The translations under genes and the position numbers were made by a program. A stretch of 7,940 bases of DNA from contig JACQNT010000112.1 in the NCBI GenBank assembly GCA_016202915.1, positions 1 to 7,940 on the forward strand, given 5' to 3'. The stretch comes from Acidobacteriota bacterium. GTDB lineage: Bacteria; Acidobacteriota; Polarisedimenticolia; Gp22-AA2. A model generated the notes under the pieces. It made no database searches. It saw only the letters and a program-made list of their open reading frames with translations, and was not told where the DNA came from. Of the stretch, positions 4,884-7,940 are shown in pieces; position 1 is the first letter of the stretch, and each line of letters starts with the position of its first letter.

Positions 4884-6563
4884 GTGACCGAGATGCCCGC
4901 GGGCGCCGCGGATGACGGGGCGGCCACGCCGCCCGCGCAGGACGGGGCCATCGGGCCCCGGATCCACGCTCTCCTCGCCCGATGGCGGGAGCGGCGCGGG
5001 GGGCCTCCATCGTACTGGCTCACGCGGTTCGTCATCCTGCGGCTCCTCGGCCTGGTGTACTTCTTCGCGTTTCTGTCGCTGGCCCGGCAGGTCCTGCCCC
5101 TCATAGGCCAGGAGGGCCTCCTGCCGGCGGGGCTGTTCCTGCAGCGCGTGGAGGCGCGCTTCGGATCGCGCCTCGATGGGTTCCTCCAGCTCCCGAGCCT
5201 GTTCTGGATCGACTCCTCCGACTCCTTCTTCTCGCTGATGGCCTGGCTGGGCGTGGTCCTGTCGGTGCCGCTCCTCCTCGGGTTCGCCAACGCCATCCTG
5301 ATGGCGTTCCTCTGGGCGCTCTACATGTCCTTCGTCCACATCGGCCAGGACTGGTACGGCTACGGCTGGGAGATCCAGCTCCTGGAGACGGGGTTCCTGG
5401 GCATCTTCCTCTGTCCTCTCCTCGACCCGCGGCCGTTCCCCCGCCGGCCGCCGCCCGTCGCGGTCATCTGGCTCTTCCGCTGGCTGGCCTTCCGCATCAT
5501 GCTCGGCGCAGGGCTGATCAAGATCCGCGGCGACTCCTGCTGGCGCGACCTCACCTGTCTCTACTTTCACTACGAAACCCAGCCGATTCCCAACCCGCTG
5601 AGCCGGGCGCTGCACTTCATGCCGCGGTGGTTCCACAACGCCGGGGCCCTGTTCAACCACCTGAACGAGCTCATCGTCCCGTGGTTCGGCTTCGGGCCGC
5701 CCCGCGCCCGGCACGTCGCCGGCGCCCTGCTGGTCTCCTTCCAGGTCATCCTCATCCTGAGCGGCAACCTGTCGTTCCTCAACTGGCTGACGATCGTCCC
5801 GATCCTCGCCTGCTTCGACGATTCCCTGCTGCGCCGCGTCCTGCCGGGATGGCTGGCGGCGCGGGCCGGGCGCGCCGCCGCCGAGGCGCGCGCCTCGGGG
5901 GCGCAGCGGGTCGCCGTCGGCGGCCTGGTCGCCGTCGTGGCCGTGCTCAGCGTCTATCCGGTGATGAACCTGCTGTCCGAACGCCAGAGGATGAACACCT
6001 CCTTCAACCGCCTGAGCCTGGTGAACACTTACGGCGCCTTCGGCAGCGTGGGGAGAGCGCGCGGCGAGATCGTCTTCGAAGGGACCTCCGACCCGGTCAT
6101 CACCGACCGGACCGTCTGGAGGGAGTACGAGTTCAAGTGCAAGCCTGGAGATCCCCGGAGGCGGCCGTGCATCATCGCCCCCTACCAGCCGCGCATCGAC
6201 TGGCAGATCTGGTTCGCAGCCATGTCGAACCCGGACCGCTATCCGTGGACGGTCCACCTGGCCTGGAAGCTCCTGCACAACGACCCGGGCGCCCTCGGCC
6301 TGCTCGCCGGCGACCCCTTCCCCGATGCCCCGCCCCGCCACGTCCGGGCGGAGTTCTATCGCTACGAGTTCGCGCCCCCCGGCGACCCGGGCGGCGCCTG
6401 GTGGAGACGCACCCTCCTCGGGATCTGGCTCCCTCCCCTGTCGGCCGACGATCCGCGCCTCCAGCGCTTCCTCGCCGCCTACGGATGGCTCCCGGCGGCC
6501 GGGGGGCCCGGGGCCAACGCGAGGCGCGATTCCCGCCGCAGCGCCAGGAGCGATGCCAGGTAG
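4884..6563 (+). CDS. Lipase maturation factor (LMF1) family membrane protein
   Basis: This 559-residue protein belongs to the family of vertebrate LMF1, an ER membrane protein (567 residues in humans) needed for folding of dimeric lipases. The role of bacterial members is unknown to me; help with folding or export of secreted proteins is an inference. After an Ala/Pro-rich N terminus there are hydrophobic segments at about 48-66, 115-133, 136-153, 166-180, 191-211, 277-309 (probably two) and 343-364. Family signatures follow: LYFHYETQPIPNPLS (226-240), WFHNAGALFNHLNELIVPWF (249-268), NTYGAFGSVGRARGEIVFEG (381-400), and YEFKCKPGDPRRRP (415-428) leading to PYQPRIDWQIWFAAMS (433-448). The soluble C-terminal domain ends near WLP (535-537); the last 22 residues are basic, low-complexity and antisense to the next gene. 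The start is GTG 4884 or ATG 4893; neither has a ribosome binding site. It is convergent with its downstream neighbour. Confidence 0.9.
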   Translation: MTEMPAGAADDGAATPPAQDGAIGPRIHALLARWRERRGGPPSYWLTRFVILRLLGLVYFFAFLSLARQVLPLIGQEGLLPAGLFLQRVEARFGSRLDGFLQLPSLFWIDSSDSFFSLMAWLGVVLSVPLLLGFANAILMAFLWALYMSFVHIGQDWYGYGWEIQLLETGFLGIFLCPLLDPRPFPRRPPPVAVIWLFRWLAFRIMLGAGLIKIRGDSCWRDLTCLYFHYETQPIPNPLSRALHFMPRWFHNAGALFNHLNELIVPWFGFGPPRARHVAGALLVSFQVILILSGNLSFLNWLTIVPILACFDDSLLRRVLPGWLAARAGRAAAEARASGAQRVAVGGLVAVVAVLSVYPVMNLLSERQRMNTSFNRLSLVNTYGAFGSVGRARGEIVFEGTSDPVITDRTVWREYEFKCKPGDPRRRPCIIAPYQPRIDWQIWFAAMSNPDRYPWTVHLAWKLLHNDPGALGLLAGDPFPDAPPRHVRAEFYRYEFAPPGDPGGAWWRRTLLGIWLPPLSADDPRLQRFLAAYGWLPAAGGPGANARRDSRRSARSDAR

Positions 6564-7940
6564 AGGAGGCCCGCGACGATCAGCAGGGACCGGATCCCCG
6601 TCCACAGGGAGAGAGACTCCAGGAGCCCGCCCACGAGCGCCCCGATGAGGTTGGAGCCGAGCGCCTCCCCGCTGAAGCCGGATTCGGCGAAGCTCCGGAC
6701 GAAGACGATGCCGGCGAAGAAGACCGGGACGCACAGCACGGCCGTCGCGGCGAGCGCCCTCGGCCAGATCGACACGAAGAAAAGCCGCTGGGTCGGGACG
6801 GCATACGCGAGCGCCAGCGAGACGAAGAGCCCGGCGTAGGCGACGCGGACGGGGAACCGCGGCCGCCAGCCGATCAGGCCGTTGGCTCCGATGATCAGGA
6901 GGAGGAGGCCCGAGAGGACGATCGCATTGACGACCCACGTGGTCCCGAAATAGAGCGCCATCCTGCTGATGATCTGGACCTCGAGCAGCAGGAACCCGGC
7001 ACCGAGGAAGAAGAAATGCCGGCGCATCGGGCCGCCCCCCGCGCCCGTCGCCCGGATCGCCAGCCAGGACAGGACCGCCAGGACCGTCGAGATCAGGATC
7101 ACGACGGCGGGGATCCCCGGCTCGTGCTGGTAGAAGTACGGCCAGTCGTCGGTCGTCAGCGTGGCCTCCTCGATGTCCCTGTCCTCGTGACGCCGCACGT
7201 AGGCCGCGACTTCGGGATCCGCGAGAGACCGCGCCAGCCGTTCCCGCGACCCCGCGATGAAGAACCGCCCCGACGTCGTGTAGGACGACTCGGCCTGCAA
7301 CTGGATCGGAGGGGCGCCGAAGGCGCGGGCCAGCAGGTCCCGCAGCCTTCCGGCGATCCAGGGCGTGTCGACCTGGAACTTCACGATGAAGACCCCGTCC
7401 GGTCGCAGCAGCCGGCGGGCGGCCTCGAACGCCTCCGCGGTGTACACGTAGTTGTCGATCCGGATGTTCGAGAAATGCGAGCTCGTCGTGTGCGAGTCGA
7501 GGAGGGAGAAGAGGACGAGATCGAACCGGTCCTCGGTGTTCTGGATGTAGGCGCGGGCGTCGTCCACGACGCGCCGGACGCGGGGCGAGTCGTACGGCCT
7601 CTCGAAGTGCAGGCGCTTTCCCAGGTCGAGGATCAGGGGGTCGATCTCCACGGCCACGACGCGCTCCGCGCCGTTGCGCAGGGCCGCCGCCACGTCGTTT
7701 CCCATGCCGGCCCCCAGGACCAGGACCGAAGACGGCGCCGGGTAGAAGCGGAAGGGGAGGTTGTAGGCGTTCCACTCTATGGGCACGCCCTGGAAGAAGT
7801 CGGGATGCGACGCGACGAAGCGGGGGGACAGGTCGATGACGTGCTGGTGCCTGATCCCGTTCGTCTCCAGCGCGTACGCGATCGTCTCGCCGCGCGAGAC
7901 GTCCGCCGCGATCGACAGCTTCTGGTACGGCGACCAGAAG
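6479..7940 (-). CDS. Spermidine-synthase-like SAM-dependent domain fused to membrane segments (5' end beyond window)
   Basis: The 5' end lies outside the window. A GTG at 7786 is not the start: the frame is open to the edge and reads FWSPYQKLSI there, which is family sequence. Of the 486 visible residues, the first 270 form a Rossmann fold: LGAGMGND (75-82) and VEIDP (97-101) for S-adenosylmethionine, DDAR (126-129), FDLVLFSLLDSH (139-150), and TTDDWPYFY (262-270). Hydrophobic segments follow at about 277-295, 308-330, 337-355, 367-383, 394-413 and 430-465. Aminopropyltransferases normally carry a DSSD-type motif where this protein has LLDSHTTSS, so true spermidine synthesis is unlikely; an envelope methyltransferase or related role is inferred. 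Relatives of this layout often have further N-terminal membrane segments. The last 28 codons overlap the LMF gene on the opposite strand. No ribosome binding site can be judged. Confidence 0.85.
   Translation of the reverse strand, partial: FWSPYQKLSIAADVSRGETIAYALETNGIRHQHVIDLSPRFVASHPDFFQGVPIEWNAYNLPFRFYPAPSSVLVLGAGMGNDVAAALRNGAERVVAVEIDPLILDLGKRLHFERPYDSPRVRRVVDDARAYIQNTEDRFDLVLFSLLDSHTTSSHFSNIRIDNYVYTAEAFEAARRLLRPDGVFIVKFQVDTPWIAGRLRDLLARAFGAPPIQLQAESSYTTSGRFFIAGSRERLARSLADPEVAAYVRRHEDRDIEEATLTTDDWPYFYQHEPGIPAVVILISTVLAVLSWLAIRATGAGGGPMRRHFFFLGAGFLLLEVQIISRMALYFGTTWVVNAIVLSGLLLLIIGANGLIGWRPRFPVRVAYAGLFVSLALAYAVPTQRLFFVSIWPRALAATAVLCVPVFFAGIVFVRSFAESGFSGEALGSNLIGALVGGLLESLSLWTGIRSLLIVAGLLYLASLLALRRESRLALAPGPPAAGSHP

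Noticed and set aside
3191..4915. Plus-strand open frame of 574 codons opposite the lipoprotein gene
   Set aside because: Arg/Ser/Pro/Gly-rich, no motif, while the minus strand has a signal sequence and normal protein composition.
4808..4915. Short plus-strand frame beginning ATGAAGGGAGAC before the LMF gene, as a small leader peptide gene
   Set aside because: It runs out of frame into the LMF gene, its product is Arg-rich and no ribosome binding site precedes it.
4722..7775. Minus-strand open frame of 1017 codons
   Set aside because: It runs antisense to the LMF homologue and out of frame with the spermidine-synthase-like gene, and is made of Arg/Pro/Gly/Glu-rich noise; a GC artefact, not a giant protein.
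7784..7786. GTG as the start of the spermidine-synthase-like protein
   Set aside because: The frame continues upstream to the window edge with family-like sequence (FWSPYQKLSI and on), so the GTG is an internal valine.

Overview
The window is very GC-rich (about two-thirds G+C by eye), with strong C/G bias at third codon positions and dense bacterial coding on both strands. Its content is a lone radical SAM protein, a stand-alone proline dehydrogenase, a predicted lipoprotein of unknown family, a bacterial homologue of lipase maturation factor and a membrane-anchored spermidine-synthase-like protein. This suits a large-genome, high-GC uncultured soil or sediment bacterium; Acidobacteriota (Thermoanaerobaculia-like) is my best guess, but no gene here fixes the phylum. 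I see no RNA gene, CRISPR array, insertion sequence or phage gene.

Layout. 1-253: upstream region with one weak promoter candidate. 254-2011 (+): radical SAM protein with an N-terminal B12-binding-like domain. 2013-2945 (-): proline dehydrogenase, whose stop lies one base from the radical SAM stop. 2946-3532: 587 bases without an intact gene, holding on the minus strand what looks like the wreck of a DapA-superfamily (dihydrodipicolinate-synthase-like) gene and, less surely, the first part of a polytopic glycosyltransferase-like gene. 3533-4714 (-): predicted lipoprotein. 4715-4883: divergent promoter region with an AT-rich imperfect palindrome and an extended -10 sequence. 4884-6563 (+): lipase maturation factor (LMF1) homologue, six or more membrane segments. 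6479-7940 (-): C-terminal 486 residues of a spermidine-synthase-fold/membrane fusion protein, whose start lies beyond the window; its 3' end overlaps that of the LMF gene by 85 bases.

How the genes relate. The four complete genes and the partial one alternate in direction as two convergent pairs and one divergent pair, so there is no clear operon among the intact genes. The only functional link with sequence support is between proline dehydrogenase and the ruined DapA-like gene just upstream on the same strand. The family includes pyrroline-carboxylate deaminases, so an ancestral (hydroxy)proline catabolic pair is possible but unproven. The LMF homologue and the spermidine-synthase-like protein are both envelope proteins placed tail to tail. 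The most interesting points are the eroded DapA-like gene, the bacterial LMF1 protein with its antisense-overlapping tail, and an insertion of roughly 40-50 residues in the radical SAM barrel. I did not find a convincing new multi-gene system.
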